From Aureitalea sp. L0-47 (lineage in GTDB: Bacteria > Bacteroidota > Bacteroidia > Flavobacteriales > Flavobacteriaceae), in NCBI RefSeq assembly GCF_026126405.1, contig NZ_JAFMTQ010000008.1, positions 85,052-149,051 of the forward strand: DNA of 64,000 bases. The letters run 5' to 3'. Shown in pieces: positions 1 through 8,604 of this stretch; position 1 is the first letter of the stretch; each line of letters starts with the position of its first letter. A program made the translations under genes and the position numbers. The notes beneath the pieces are model-generated. The model ran no database searches. It was not told where the DNA came from and saw nothing but the letters and a program-made list of their open reading frames with translations.

Positions 1-3
1 ACG

Positions 4-40
4 AGCGAGTTTCCTAAAAAGGAAGCTCGCTTTCTTTTTT
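4..40 (+). terminator. Rho-independent terminator-like hairpin
   Basis: An 11-bp stem (4-14 with 21-31, one G-U pair) closes a taaaaa loop and is followed by a T-rich tail (32-40). It would end a plus-strand transcript entering from left of the window. No gene upstream is visible, so its client is unknown. Confidence 0.6.
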
Positions 41-122
41 GGAACGAAGTGAGGCTTTCTTTTTTCGGCTTTCAAAGCGGAGCTTTGTGAGGATCACGAG
101 GTGAATCCTTGACGGAGCCGAC

Positions 123-231
123 GAGGAAGCCCGAAGGGAATCCTCGAGGTGGAGTTTTGTGTTTTTTCAAAGCGGATCTGATGAGGAAGCCCGAAGGGAA
201 TCCTCGAGGTGGAGTTTTGTGTTTTTTCAAA
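123..231. repeat. Two direct copies of a 49-bp unit, period 60 bp
   Basis: Positions 123-171 and 183-231 are identical. Each copy begins with a small imperfect hairpin (GAGGA ... TCCTC enclosing CCC GAA GGG) and ends in a T-rich stretch leading to AAGCGGA. Both strands can be read as short open frames, but these translate the repeat twice and look like no known protein, so I treat the region as non-coding repeat DNA. Confidence 0.85.
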
Positions 232-375
232 AGCGGAATGAAACAAGATACACTATGCGTCAGCATTGGTTTTCTATTTGCAAAGGAGAGTCAATTGAGG
301 ATCACGCTGTAATCCGATTGTTTTCAAAAGCGGAATGAAACAAGATACACTATGCTTCAGCATTAGTTTTCTATT
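224..375. repeat. Two direct copies of a ~55-bp unit, period 97 bp
   Basis: Positions 224-278 and 321-375 match except for a few substitutions. The unit runs from TTTTCAAAAGCGGAATG through CAAGATACACTATGC to GTTTTCTATT. The first copy overlaps the end of the neighbouring 49-bp repeat, so the two families are interlocked. Confidence 0.8.
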
Positions 376-519
376 AATCCATTGAGGATCACGCAGTAAT
401 CCTCCAGAACGAGTAATAAGATATCCTTCAAAGAACTTAACCCCAACTTCATACCTAGTTGACACCCAGTTAACCTTGGGTTTGTTACTTTATATGTTAT
501 AACCACCGAGAGCATATTG

Positions 520-2775
520 ATGTTAGACATCTACCTTGTTATACTGGTTCTCTTATTCGTACTGGCCATTTCCGATTTGATCGTGGGAGTGAGCAATGAC
601 GCGGTTAACTTCCTGAATTCTGCCATAGGCTCTAAAGTAGCCACTCGCCGAACCATAATGATCGTGGCCAGCCTGGGGATACTGGTGGGAGCTACTTTTT
701 CCAGTGGAATGATGGAAGTGGCGAGGAAGGGGATCTTCAATCCGGAATACTTCTATTTTGCCGAGATCATGACCATCTTTATGGCGGTAATGATCACAGA
801 TATCATACTGCTCGATCTCTTCAATACCTTCGGAATGCCTACTTCCACTACTGTATCAATTGTATTCGAGTTATTAGGTGCGGCAGTCGCAGTGTCTCTT
901 CTGAAGATCCTTTCCGAAGGGGAAAATGCGGGTACTCTTGGAGATTATATTAATTCTTCAAGTGCTATTTTAATTATTTCGGGCATCTTTATTTCGGTGC
1001 TCATCGCCTTTGTGATAGGTGCCCTGGTGCAATATATTTCCAGGATTTTATTTACGTTCAACATTCAGAAAAAATTGAAAGTGGTAGGCTCGGTATGGAG
1101 TGGGCTGGCACTTTCGGCATTGACATATTTCCTTTTGATCAAGGGTGTAAAAGGGGCCTCTTTTGTTTCCGGTACGTTTATTAGCTGGGTTCAGGAAAAT
1201 ACCCTGGTATTATTGACCGTATCCTTTGTTTTTTGGAGCATAGTGATGTATTTGCTATACGTTGTGCTGAAAGTAAACATCCTACGCATCGTGGTTCTCT
1301 TCGGAACCTTCGCGCTAGCAATGGCCTTTGCCGGAAACGACCTCGTAAATTTCATAGGGGTACCTATAGCCGGTTTCGAATCTTATCAGAATTGGGTGGC
1401 TTCCGGCGAAGAACCTACGAGTCTCGTTATGTCTTTTCTGAATGAACCTATACGGACAGACACCTATATGCTGGTTATCGCCGGGGGAATAATGATCGTA
1501 ACACTATGGTTCTCTAAAAAAGCGCGTTCCGTCACCGAAACCGAAGTGAACCTTGGCCGTCAGGACGAAGGATCCGAGCGATTTAAACCTAATCTACTCG
1601 CAAAGGGTATTGTTCGCTATTCTATTGCAATTGGAAACAGTGTTGACCGATTAGTGCCTGTGAGCTGGTCAAATAGAATAGCTCGAAGCTTTAAACCTGT
1701 GGCAGTGATGGCTTCGGATAAAACACATCGAGATAAACCTGCGTTCGACTTGCTGCGTGCCTCGGTGAATCTCACGGTTGCCAGTATCCTTATCGCCCTC
1801 GCTACCTCATTTAAACTACCACTAAGTACAACCTATGTGTCTTTTATGGTGGCCATGGGTACTTCACTAGCCGATAAGGCCTGGAGTAGGAGTAGTGCTG
1901 TATTCAGGGTTTCCGGAGTGATCAATGTGATAGGTGGATGGTTTTTTACGGCTATCGTTGCCTTTTCTGCATCGGCGGTCTTCGCCCTCTGTATATTTTA
2001 TTTTGGTTTCACTGCCATCGTTCTGCTTATGATGCTTGCAGTGTTTCTTATTACACGGACCTTTATGATGCATCGTAAAAAAGAAAAGGTTAAATCACGG
2101 ACCAAGGCCCTTGAAAGTGAAACAAGTGCCCTCGGTTCTTCACAGATCATAAGTGAGACAAAACAAAAAGTTGGTGAGATGCTGGAGTTGGTGAGGAAAG
2201 TGTATGTTTCTTCTCTAACTGGTCTAATTCAGGAGGATCCCGCGAGGTTAAAGCGAGCTAAAGAAAAAACCAAAGAACTACTTCTGGAGAACGAATTGAT
2301 GCAAAAACGCCTTTACGGACTCATCAAGCGCATAGCTCCCGAACATAAGGACGCAGGAAGATTGTACTTGTTAATTTATCATCATGAACAGGATTTTCTT
2401 CAGTCGATATCACTAATCGTAAAATCATGCAGAACTCATGTTTCTAATAGCATGACTCCGGTTAACGGTCGACATTCGGGAGTGATTCTGGAAATGAGTA
2501 AAGAGGTAGACGAATATCTCAAATACCTTAGTGATTTGATTGTTTCGGGTGATTTCAAAGGTGTAGAGACGGCATTGAATACCAAAAGAGCCCTTCTCCA
2601 TTGGTTAGAGGACAGACTCGATGCTCAAATGGATGGGATCCAGGCAGGGGAATTCGGGATGCGTCAGAGTTTGTTGCTGTTCACCATTTTCCTGGAGACT
2701 AAAGACCTGGTAGCGGTTGCCGCCCGGTTTGCAAAACTTTACAATCGAATTCAGAAATCTTCCGAAGGAAAATAA
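520..2775 (+). CDS. PiT-family inorganic phosphate transporter with PhoU-like C-terminal domain
   Basis: Predicted symporter that brings phosphate across the inner membrane. The 751-residue protein has the PiT signature GVSNDAVNFLNSAIGS at residues 23-38, the matching second-half motif PLSTTYVSFMVAMGTSLAD about residues 430-450, and about ten to twelve hydrophobic helices. From about residue 520 it continues as a soluble, all-helical domain of some 230 residues resembling PhoU/DUF47 proteins, which usually are encoded separately and restrain phosphate transporters. That fused form is known in Bacteroidota. I use the ATG at 520; a TTG lies directly before it. It precedes the mla genes by 126 bp and is probably a separate unit. 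Sodium versus proton coupling cannot be read from sequence. Confidence 0.9.
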   Translation: MLDIYLVILVLLFVLAISDLIVGVSNDAVNFLNSAIGSKVATRRTIMIVASLGILVGATFSSGMMEVARKGIFNPEYFYFAEIMTIFMAVMITDIILLDLFNTFGMPTSTTVSIVFELLGAAVAVSLLKILSEGENAGTLGDYINSSSAILIISGIFISVLIAFVIGALVQYISRILFTFNIQKKLKVVGSVWSGLALSALTYFLLIKGVKGASFVSGTFISWVQENTLVLLTVSFVFWSIVMYLLYVVLKVNILRIVVLFGTFALAMAFAGNDLVNFIGVPIAGFESYQNWVASGEEPTSLVMSFLNEPIRTDTYMLVIAGGIMIVTLWFSKKARSVTETEVNLGRQDEGSERFKPNLLAKGIVRYSIAIGNSVDRLVPVSWSNRIARSFKPVAVMASDKTHRDKPAFDLLRASVNLTVASILIALATSFKLPLSTTYVSFMVAMGTSLADKAWSRSSAVFRVSGVINVIGGWFFTAIVAFSASAVFALCIFYFGFTAIVLLMMLAVFLITRTFMMHRKKEKVKSRTKALESETSALGSSQIISETKQKVGEMLELVRKVYVSSLTGLIQEDPARLKRAKEKTKELLLENELMQKRLYGLIKRIAPEHKDAGRLYLLIYHHEQDFLQSISLIVKSCRTHVSNSMTPVNGRHSGVILEMSKEVDEYLKYLSDLIVSGDFKGVETALNTKRALLHWLEDRLDAQMDGIQAGEFGMRQSLLLFTIFLETKDLVAVAARFAKLYNRIQKSSEGK

Positions 2776-2868
2776 TAACCACATCATAGACTATAGACCG
2801 AGTTGGTTGATACTAAAGGGTATAAATTCTATCTGATTAATATCATAGTTATTAGGAAGAATGACAGA

Positions 2869-2876
2869 TACCTTTG
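2869..2876 (+). promoter_or_regulatory. Candidate -7 promoter element for mlaEFD
   Basis: TACCTTTG matches the Bacteroidota -7 consensus TAnnTTTG and ends 25 bases before the mlaE start. No clear TTG -33 partner is at the right distance. Confidence 0.4.
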
Positions 2877-2901
2877 ATAGTTAGGCAATATCACCATAGG
2901 A

Positions 2902-3687
2902 ATGAAAGGTCCGGAAAATATACGATCCAGGGCAGTCTCCTTTTTTACCGAAATTGGAGAGATCTCCTATTTTGCCTTGCGATTCTTTCGAGAGGTTTTC
3001 AGGCCACCATTTGAATTCCGGGAACTTATCCGACAGTGCTACAATATTGGTAACCGCTCACTTTTATTAGTTTGTGTTACGGGGTTTATCCTCGGGCTGG
3101 TATTCACGCTACAGTCGCGCCCCACTTTGATGGAATTCGGGGCCGAGTCCTGGATGCCTTCCATGGTGAGTATTTCCATAGTAAGGGAAATTGGACCAGT
3201 GATCATTGCCCTGATCTGTGCCGGTAGGATAGGATCTGGGATAGGAGCGGAGCTGGGTTCCATGCGAGTAACCGAACAGATCGATGCTATGGAGGTTTCG
3301 GGTACAAATCCGTTTAAATACCTTGTAGTTACCCGGATAGTAGCAACGACACTAATGCTGCCACTGCTAATTGTAATTGGAGATACCGTTGCTTTATTAG
3401 GTTCCGCGATGGTGGAGAATTTGAAAGGGGCAGTATCTTACCAGTTATATTTTAACGAAGTGTTCGATGCCCTGAAGTATTCTGATATTGTACCTGCCAC
3501 TATCAAGTCGTTCTTCTTCGGATTTGCCATTGGCCTCGTTGGTTGTTACAAGGGATATTACTGTAGCAAGGGCACTGTAGGGGTAGGTGAAGCATCGAAT
3601 GCGGCCGTAGTGTATACTTCCATGTTGTTGTTCGTTATTGACTTTATAGCTGTATTTGTAACCGATATCTTTTTTGAAGTGCAATGA
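2902..3687 (+). CDS. mlaE: MlaE-family ABC transporter permease
   Basis: Membrane subunit of an MCE-type phospholipid transporter in the inner membrane. The 261-residue protein shows the MlaE core, including EIGPVIIALICAGRIGSGIG about residues 94-113 and the following GAELGSMRVTEQIDAMEV stretch, with five or six hydrophobic segments. The family maintains outer-membrane lipid asymmetry or lipid supply. It overlaps the ATPase gene by four bases (ATGA), consistent with coupled translation. No mlaA, mlaB or mlaC homologue is nearby, as is usual in this phylum. Confidence 0.93.
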   Translation: MKGPENIRSRAVSFFTEIGEISYFALRFFREVFRPPFEFRELIRQCYNIGNRSLLLVCVTGFILGLVFTLQSRPTLMEFGAESWMPSMVSISIVREIGPVIIALICAGRIGSGIGAELGSMRVTEQIDAMEVSGTNPFKYLVVTRIVATTLMLPLLIVIGDTVALLGSAMVENLKGAVSYQLYFNEVFDALKYSDIVPATIKSFFFGFAIGLVGCYKGYYCSKGTVGVGEASNAAVVYTSMLLFVIDFIAVFVTDIFFEVQ

Positions 3688-4436
3688 AAGAAGATCGATC
3701 CATAGCGCCTGTTTTAGAACTGAGAGCCTTAAAAAAGAGCTTCGGAGATAATCACGTGCTTAAGGGATTTGATCTACAACTACACGAAGGTGAGATCCTG
3801 GTGGTCATGGGTAAATCGGGATCAGGTAAATCGGTTATGATCAAGTGTCTGGTAGGCCTTATGCAGGCTGATGCAGGAGTGATTCGGATAAAGGGGTATA
3901 ATATTACCGAATTAGGGCAAACAGAGCTTGACATACTCCGTACAGAGATCGGTTTCCTTTTCCAGGGAAGCGCCCTGTACGATTCCATGACGGTTCGTGA
4001 GAACCTCGAATTCCCGCTTCGGCACCACAAAGAAAAACTGAGGATCACAGAGACCAACGAACAACTTGTATTGGAAGCGCTTGAAAACGTCGGGCTGGCT
4101 GAAGCTATCGACCTTATGCCCGCAGAACTTTCGGGAGGAATGAAACGAAGGGTAGCGCTTGCAAGGGCACTGATACTGAAACCAAGGATCATTCTGTACG
4201 ATGAACCTACCACAGGTCTGGACCCCATCACGTCGAAAGAGATCATTCATTTGATGCGTAACATTCAGAAGAAATATAAAACCTCCGCTCTTATCATTAC
4301 CCATGATGTGGATTGTGCGAGAGTGATCGCAGACCGTATCATTTTGCTGGTAGACGGAGTGAATTACATTGAAGGAACCTACCAGGAATTGATTCGATCG
4401 GACGATCCAAAGGTGCAGGCCTTCTTTAAAACATAG
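3684..4436 (+). CDS. mlaF: MlaF-family ABC transporter ATP-binding protein
   Basis: Cytoplasmic ATPase that powers the MlaE permease. In 250 residues the Walker A loop GKSGSGKS (43-50), signature LSGG (149-152), Walker B IILYDEP (169-175) and a switch histidine in IITHD are all intact. The order permease, ATPase, MCE protein is the standard mla arrangement. It overlaps mlaE by four bases and ends five bases before mlaD. Confidence 0.94.
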   Translation: MKEDRSIAPVLELRALKKSFGDNHVLKGFDLQLHEGEILVVMGKSGSGKSVMIKCLVGLMQADAGVIRIKGYNITELGQTELDILRTEIGFLFQGSALYDSMTVRENLEFPLRHHKEKLRITETNEQLVLEALENVGLAEAIDLMPAELSGGMKRRVALARALILKPRIILYDEPTTGLDPITSKEIIHLMRNIQKKYKTSALIITHDVDCARVIADRIILLVDGVNYIEGTYQELIRSDDPKVQAFFKT

Positions 4437-4441
4437 AAATC

Positions 4442-5443
4442 ATGCAAAAGACAGTAGCACAGAAAGTTAGATTAGGTATTTTCGTGATTTTAGGTACAAC
4501 TTTATTGGTTTCCGCGCTTTATTTTATTGGTAACCGACAGAACCTCTTTGGAAAGAACATAGAGCTGCACTCGGAGTTTACTAACGTCAACGGTTTGCAG
4601 CTGGGTAACAACGTGCGTTATTCCGGTATTAATGTAGGTACAGTTAAAGCAATCAACATGATAGGACAATCTCGTATCGTGGTTTCTATGTTCATAGAGG
4701 AAAAGATTGCTAAGCGTATCAATAAGAACGCGGTGGCTACCATTGGTTCGGATGGCTTGGTGGGGAGCATGCTTATCAATATTCTGCCGCAGGAGGGGAC
4801 ATCCCCGCCCATTGTTTCCGGAGACACTATACAGTCGTACACCAAGATCGGGGCCAATGATATTTTGAGTACGCTGAGTGTGACCAACGAAAATGCCGCC
4901 ATACTCACTTCCGATCTTTTAAAGATCACAACCAAGATCATAGAGGGGGAAGGAACCATTAGCATGTTGATCAACGATACCACCATGGCCGAAAACCTCA
5001 AATTAAGCGTTATCGAGTTGAGAAGGGCGAGCTCGGGGGCTAATGAGGCGATCCGGCAGTTAAACGGTATTATCGCGGGTATCGATTTCGACGAGAGCGT
5101 AGCCGGGGTATTACTTAACGATTCCGTTTCAGGAGAAAAAGTTAAGAAGATCATTACCGACCTTGAATCCAGCAGTGGTAATATCGAAATGGTAAGTGCC
5201 CAGCTGGATGAGTATGTGAGTGAGATGCGAGCTGGTGAGGGTGCGGTGAACAAACTGATCAATGACGAAGTTTTCGCTCAGAACCTGGACACAACACTGT
5301 TGAACTTAAAGGAAGCCACCAATAGGCTGAATACGAATATGGAGGCGCTGAAGCACAATTTCCTCTTCAGGGGCTATTTCAGAAAGCTGGAGCGCCAGAA
5401 AAAGAAAGCCGAGCGGGATTCCCTAAAAAAACTAAAAAAATGA
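4442..5443 (+). CDS. mlaD: MCE-domain (MlaD-like) substrate-binding protein
   Basis: Membrane-anchored periplasmic subunit that binds lipid and docks on MlaE. One transmembrane helix (about residues 12-29) is followed by a single MCE domain (about 38-115, with NGLQLGNNVRYSGINVGTV) and a long helical region to residue 333, more than twice the length of proteobacterial MlaD. The extra helical part may form a tunnel or reach across the periplasm; this is inference. The C-terminus is very lysine-rich. It overlaps the next gene by four bases. Confidence 0.9.
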   Translation: MQKTVAQKVRLGIFVILGTTLLVSALYFIGNRQNLFGKNIELHSEFTNVNGLQLGNNVRYSGINVGTVKAINMIGQSRIVVSMFIEEKIAKRINKNAVATIGSDGLVGSMLINILPQEGTSPPIVSGDTIQSYTKIGANDILSTLSVTNENAAILTSDLLKITTKIIEGEGTISMLINDTTMAENLKLSVIELRRASSGANEAIRQLNGIIAGIDFDESVAGVLLNDSVSGEKVKKIITDLESSSGNIEMVSAQLDEYVSEMRAGEGAVNKLINDEVFAQNLDTTLLNLKEATNRLNTNMEALKHNFLFRGYFRKLERQKKKAERDSLKKLKK

Positions 5444-5931
5444 AACTAGAACATCTGGAAGAACGTGTAGCCGATTACAAGATGTCCATTGAAAAGGTAG
5501 TCGATAAGAAAACTATGTGGAACGAGAGTTTAAAAGGGTTGATAAAGAATACCCTGAAGAGCATTGTGAATCGTTATGACATTGGTTGGAAGGTACAGGA
5601 ATTGAGTTGGATGTATTCCAATGAAGCAGTAAATATCACTTTCGAATCATTTCCTCCCGAACTGATCGATTGTACAAACCGCATACCTGCCTATCAATTC
5701 ATTCCGGGCGGATCACTGGTGTTTTCACAAACCTACAATGGTGATGTTTTCGTATTTATACTATTGCCACATAACGAAACCATACAGAATGAAAAGGACA
5801 TGATAGATATGGGTACATTTTCTCCTTCGGAAATGACCGAGAAATTAATTGTAGAGAAAGTAGATGATTTCCTGAAAGAAATGATCCGATGGGAATTACC
5901 CAATAAGAAAAATCGCGTAGGATTTAGTTGA
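5440..5931 (+). CDS. Conserved protein of unknown function, mla-linked
   Basis: A 163-residue protein with no signal peptide or membrane helix that I can see. It begins with a charged helix and then has an alternating hydrophobic pattern suggesting a mixed alpha/beta fold. The ATGA overlap with mlaD indicates it is made together with the transporter, so a cytoplasmic role in lipid transport is plausible. I do not recognise a named domain. Its stop faces that of the CBS gene 16 bases away. Confidence 0.75.
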   Translation: MKLEHLEERVADYKMSIEKVVDKKTMWNESLKGLIKNTLKSIVNRYDIGWKVQELSWMYSNEAVNITFESFPPELIDCTNRIPAYQFIPGGSLVFSQTYNGDVFVFILLPHNETIQNEKDMIDMGTFSPSEMTEKLIVEKVDDFLKEMIRWELPNKKNRVGFS

Positions 5932-5947
5932 TCAGTAGTGTATGAAA

Positions 5948-6361
5948 TTAAGGTCTTTTCTGTTGTTCAAGGTAGAATTTAATTACATCGGCAGTGGAAA
6001 CAATACCTGCAACTTTGTCTCCTTCTAATACTGGAATGGCCCTGAATCTACCTCTTCCCAGCTCTTCTGCAACATCCTGGATGGGTGTTGAGGTTTTCAC
6101 CGTGTAAGGATTGGGTGTCATAATATCTTTAACCGTAAGTTTATGATAAATCTCGTTGCTGTCGTCCAGTCCCGCACCCTTGATTCGATACATAAAATCG
6201 ATTAGACTCACCATTCCCACTAGCCTGTCGTTTTCAATAACGGGTATGTGATGGTGGAAGTCGGACTTTTCGTATATGTGCTTAACATCTATGAGTTTTT
6301 GTGAGGGTGATACACATACCACTTCTTTGGTCATTATCGATTCGACAGCCCTGGGTTTCAT
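5948..6361 (-). CDS. Tandem CBS-domain protein
   Basis: A stand-alone pair of CBS domains in 137 residues, with VESIMTKEVVCVSPS opening the first and VKDIMTPNPYTVKTSTPI opening the second. Such proteins usually sense adenine nucleotides and act on partner proteins; no partner is evident here. I start at the ATG at 6361; a TTG 18 bases further upstream would add six residues. It converges with the mla operon and is transcribed away from the following gene. Confidence 0.85.
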   Translation of the reverse strand: MKPRAVESIMTKEVVCVSPSQKLIDVKHIYEKSDFHHHIPVIENDRLVGMVSLIDFMYRIKGAGLDDSNEIYHKLTVKDIMTPNPYTVKTSTPIQDVAEELGRGRFRAIPVLEGDKVAGIVSTADVIKFYLEQQKRP

Positions 6362-6455
6362 AACTACGGAATTTTGCAATTTACAAGCTTAAAGTAAAGG
6401 TGAAAAGCTCAATTTTCAACTGATCAAAGTCATAGTTACGGCTACTGTTATACGA

Positions 6456-6463
6456 TAACTTTG
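6456..6463 (+). promoter_or_regulatory. Candidate -7 promoter element
   Basis: TAACTTTG fits TAnnTTTG and lies 29 bases before the start at 6493. It would drive the small helical protein and the kinase behind it. No -33 TTG is evident. Confidence 0.4.
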
Positions 6464-6492
6464 TTAGTAATGCATTCTCAAATTGCCGTACT

Positions 6493-6867
6493 ATGAAAAC
6501 TAAAACAATACTAGAACTACTCACGCTTTCGGCAAGCCTGTATCACATCGCGAAAGACACTCATCTGATGGAAAAAATACAGGAATATTCAGAAAAGAGC
6601 AAACAGGGCATCAACCAGGTAGCTGCAGAACCTTTGTTGGATGAAGATGGAAATGAACTTGAACTTATGGATAAGATCCTCCATAAAGCCGGGGAGATGA
6701 AGCAGGAGCTGGAAATGAAGATCGAAGAGCTGGTGGCTGCTTTCTACAAAAAGATAAACGTGGCACACCTGGATGAAATTAAAGCCTTGAATGAAAAGCA
6801 AGATAAGGCAGACAGGACGATAGCGCTTCTGGAAGCTAGGCTGAACAAGCTCGAATTAAAAACGTAA
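6493..6867 (+). CDS. Small helical coiled-coil protein, possible UbiK-like partner
   Basis: A 124-residue, highly charged, cysteine-free protein predicted to be almost all helix. Residues about 93-123 form a coiled coil rich in Glu, Lys and Leu (ALNEKQDKADRTIALLEARL), resembling in pattern the C-terminal coiled coil of UbiK/BMFP proteins; the middle part also resembles phasins. It ends one base before the UbiB-family kinase start, so the two are almost certainly co-expressed. Linking it to quinone synthesis is inference from that spacing and the helix pattern, not from homology I can prove. Confidence 0.75.
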   Translation: MKTKTILELLTLSASLYHIAKDTHLMEKIQEYSEKSKQGINQVAAEPLLDEDGNELELMDKILHKAGEMKQELEMKIEELVAAFYKKINVAHLDEIKALNEKQDKADRTIALLEARLNKLELKT

Positions 6868-6868
6868 G

Positions 6869-8572
6869 ATGGGTATCCTAACGGGCATAGGACGAAAGTT
6901 TAGATCGGTATCTCGTTACAACCAGATCTTAAAGGTACTTCTGAAATATGGTTTCGAGGATCTGGTGCAGCACCTGGAGGAGCGGAATGAATATAATCTC
7001 CTTCGGAAAATGATACCGAAATCTTCCCGCAAACACGCTGTAATGTATACCAAGTGGGAGAAAATGCGTATGGTTTGCGAGGAATTAGGCCCCACTTTTG
7101 TAAAATTTGGCCAGATACTCAGCAATCGTCCGGACCTTATTCCTTTGGAACTCGTTCTCGAACTTGAGAAGTTACAGGACAATGTTCCACCCATGGCCGA
7201 AGATGTCGCCAAAAAGGTGGTTGAAGAAGAATTGAACGCGCCGGTACATGAGTTATTTGCCTGGTTCGAACCAAAATCCTTCGCTTCGGCATCCATGGCG
7301 CAGGTGCACAAAGTAACGCTACACACAGGAAGGCGGGTTGCGCTGAAAGTCCAACGCCCGGGTATTCAAGAGATCATCGAAGAGGATATCAAGGTAATGT
7401 ACAAGGTGGCCGAGATCATTGAAAAACGGATACCTTCTGTGCGAAACTTCGATCCGGTTGGCCTGGTTCGCAATTTTGAAGATGCCATTACCAAGGAAAT
7501 GGATTTTATCAATGAATCCATCAATGTGCAACGCTTTTACAACAACTGGTACCTGGATCGCGGTCGGGATCAGTTTGCCTGTTCCCCCAAAGTATACCAG
7601 GAATTCACGACAAGTAAGGTGCTGGCACTTGAGTTTATGAACGGAACCAAGATTGGCAGGATCCAGAGATTGGAGGAAAAGGGGTTCGACACCAAGATGA
7701 TCGCGCGGCGATTGACAAAGAGTTTCTTTAAGCAAATATTTGAATACGGATTTTTCCATGCAGATCCACATCCGGGAAATTTACTCGTGCTGCCCAACGG
7801 AAAGATCTGTTATCTCGACTTCGGAATGATGGGAAGCATACTTCCGAGGGATATTGAAGTCTTTGGTAAGTTATTCCTGGCAATTTCCCGCAAGGAGGTT
7901 AACAAGGTGATCAAGGCGCTTCAGCGGTTGTCTAACGAAATGGTGGTAGACGATATGCGCAGCCTGGAATTCGATATTTCAGAATTCATTGAGAAATATT
8001 ATACTCGCGACATTCATAAGAATGAGATGAGTACCATATTGTTAGAATTAAAGGATATTATCATTAAAAACGGACTGGTAGTACCTTCTCATTTCTTCCT
8101 CTTCGCAAGATCACTGGTAACTATAGAGGGTGTAGTACAGAAGTTGGACCCAAAATTAGAACAGTTTGATGTAGTAAAACCTTATCTCTCCAGGGCAGTG
8201 AGTAAAGGCTTCGACCCTATAAAGCTAGGTGAGAAAGCGTATAATTCCATTTATGAACTTGCCAGTTATATGGAGGAGTTTCCGAGGGATCTTCGAAACG
8301 CCATCCGTAGAATTAATACCGGACAGGTAAAGGTAGATCTAACGCACAAAGGGATGGATCCTATGATTCACACCATAAACAGGGTAACTAAACAGTTGGT
8401 AACTGCATTTATCATGGTAGCACTTATTGTAGGAGCTGCACTGCTCATCACATTTAAGATAGGTCCGCTGTGGTGGGATAATTCTGCCTTTGGAATTCTC
8501 TGTGCCGCCGCCGCTGCAATATTAGCCATAGGCATGTTACGCGACATCAGTAAAGGTGATTACGATCGATGA
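6869..8572 (+). CDS. AarF/UbiB/ABC1-family atypical kinase
   Basis: Member of the UbiB (ADCK/COQ8) family, needed in other bacteria for quinone biosynthesis and thought to be an ATPase acting near the membrane. The 567 residues contain the family KxGQ motif as KFGQ (79-82), the alanine-rich nucleotide loop ASASMAQVHK, the lysine in VALKVQRPG, the catalytic loop DPHPGN and the metal motif DFGM. Two hydrophobic helices near residues 505-560 anchor it in the membrane. In a menaquinone user its exact substrate is unclear. It converges with the coiled-coil gene at 9204. Confidence 0.9.
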   Translation: MGILTGIGRKFRSVSRYNQILKVLLKYGFEDLVQHLEERNEYNLLRKMIPKSSRKHAVMYTKWEKMRMVCEELGPTFVKFGQILSNRPDLIPLELVLELEKLQDNVPPMAEDVAKKVVEEELNAPVHELFAWFEPKSFASASMAQVHKVTLHTGRRVALKVQRPGIQEIIEEDIKVMYKVAEIIEKRIPSVRNFDPVGLVRNFEDAITKEMDFINESINVQRFYNNWYLDRGRDQFACSPKVYQEFTTSKVLALEFMNGTKIGRIQRLEEKGFDTKMIARRLTKSFFKQIFEYGFFHADPHPGNLLVLPNGKICYLDFGMMGSILPRDIEVFGKLFLAISRKEVNKVIKALQRLSNEMVVDDMRSLEFDISEFIEKYYTRDIHKNEMSTILLELKDIIIKNGLVVPSHFFLFARSLVTIEGVVQKLDPKLEQFDVVKPYLSRAVSKGFDPIKLGEKAYNSIYELASYMEEFPRDLRNAIRRINTGQVKVDLTHKGMDPMIHTINRVTKQLVTAFIMVALIVGAALLITFKIGPLWWDNSAFGILCAAAAAILAIGMLRDISKGDYDR

Positions 8573-8604
8573 GTTTTATTCTTTCTGAATAAATTATTTC
8601 TTCT

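Larger units (their letters stand above)
88..405. repeat. Three copies of a GAGGATCACG...AATCC hairpin motif
   Basis: Copies lie near 89-109, 297-315 and 384-402. In the first, AGGAT and ATCCT arms enclose a CAC/GTG inner stem, so it can fold. Together with the other two repeats they make a mosaic of short foldable elements filling most of the gene-free left end of the window (1-519). Confidence 0.65.

Noticed and set aside
72..312. Overlapping open frames on both strands across the left-end repeats
   Set aside because: They simply translate the tandem repeats twice, lack any family resemblance and contradict each other in strand.
1..519. CRISPR array
   Set aside because: Copies are only two or three per family, unit lengths differ, spacing is irregular and there are no cas genes.
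3752..4304. Long minus-strand frames opposite mlaF
   Set aside because: They are antisense shadows of a strongly conserved ATPase gene with no similarity of their own.
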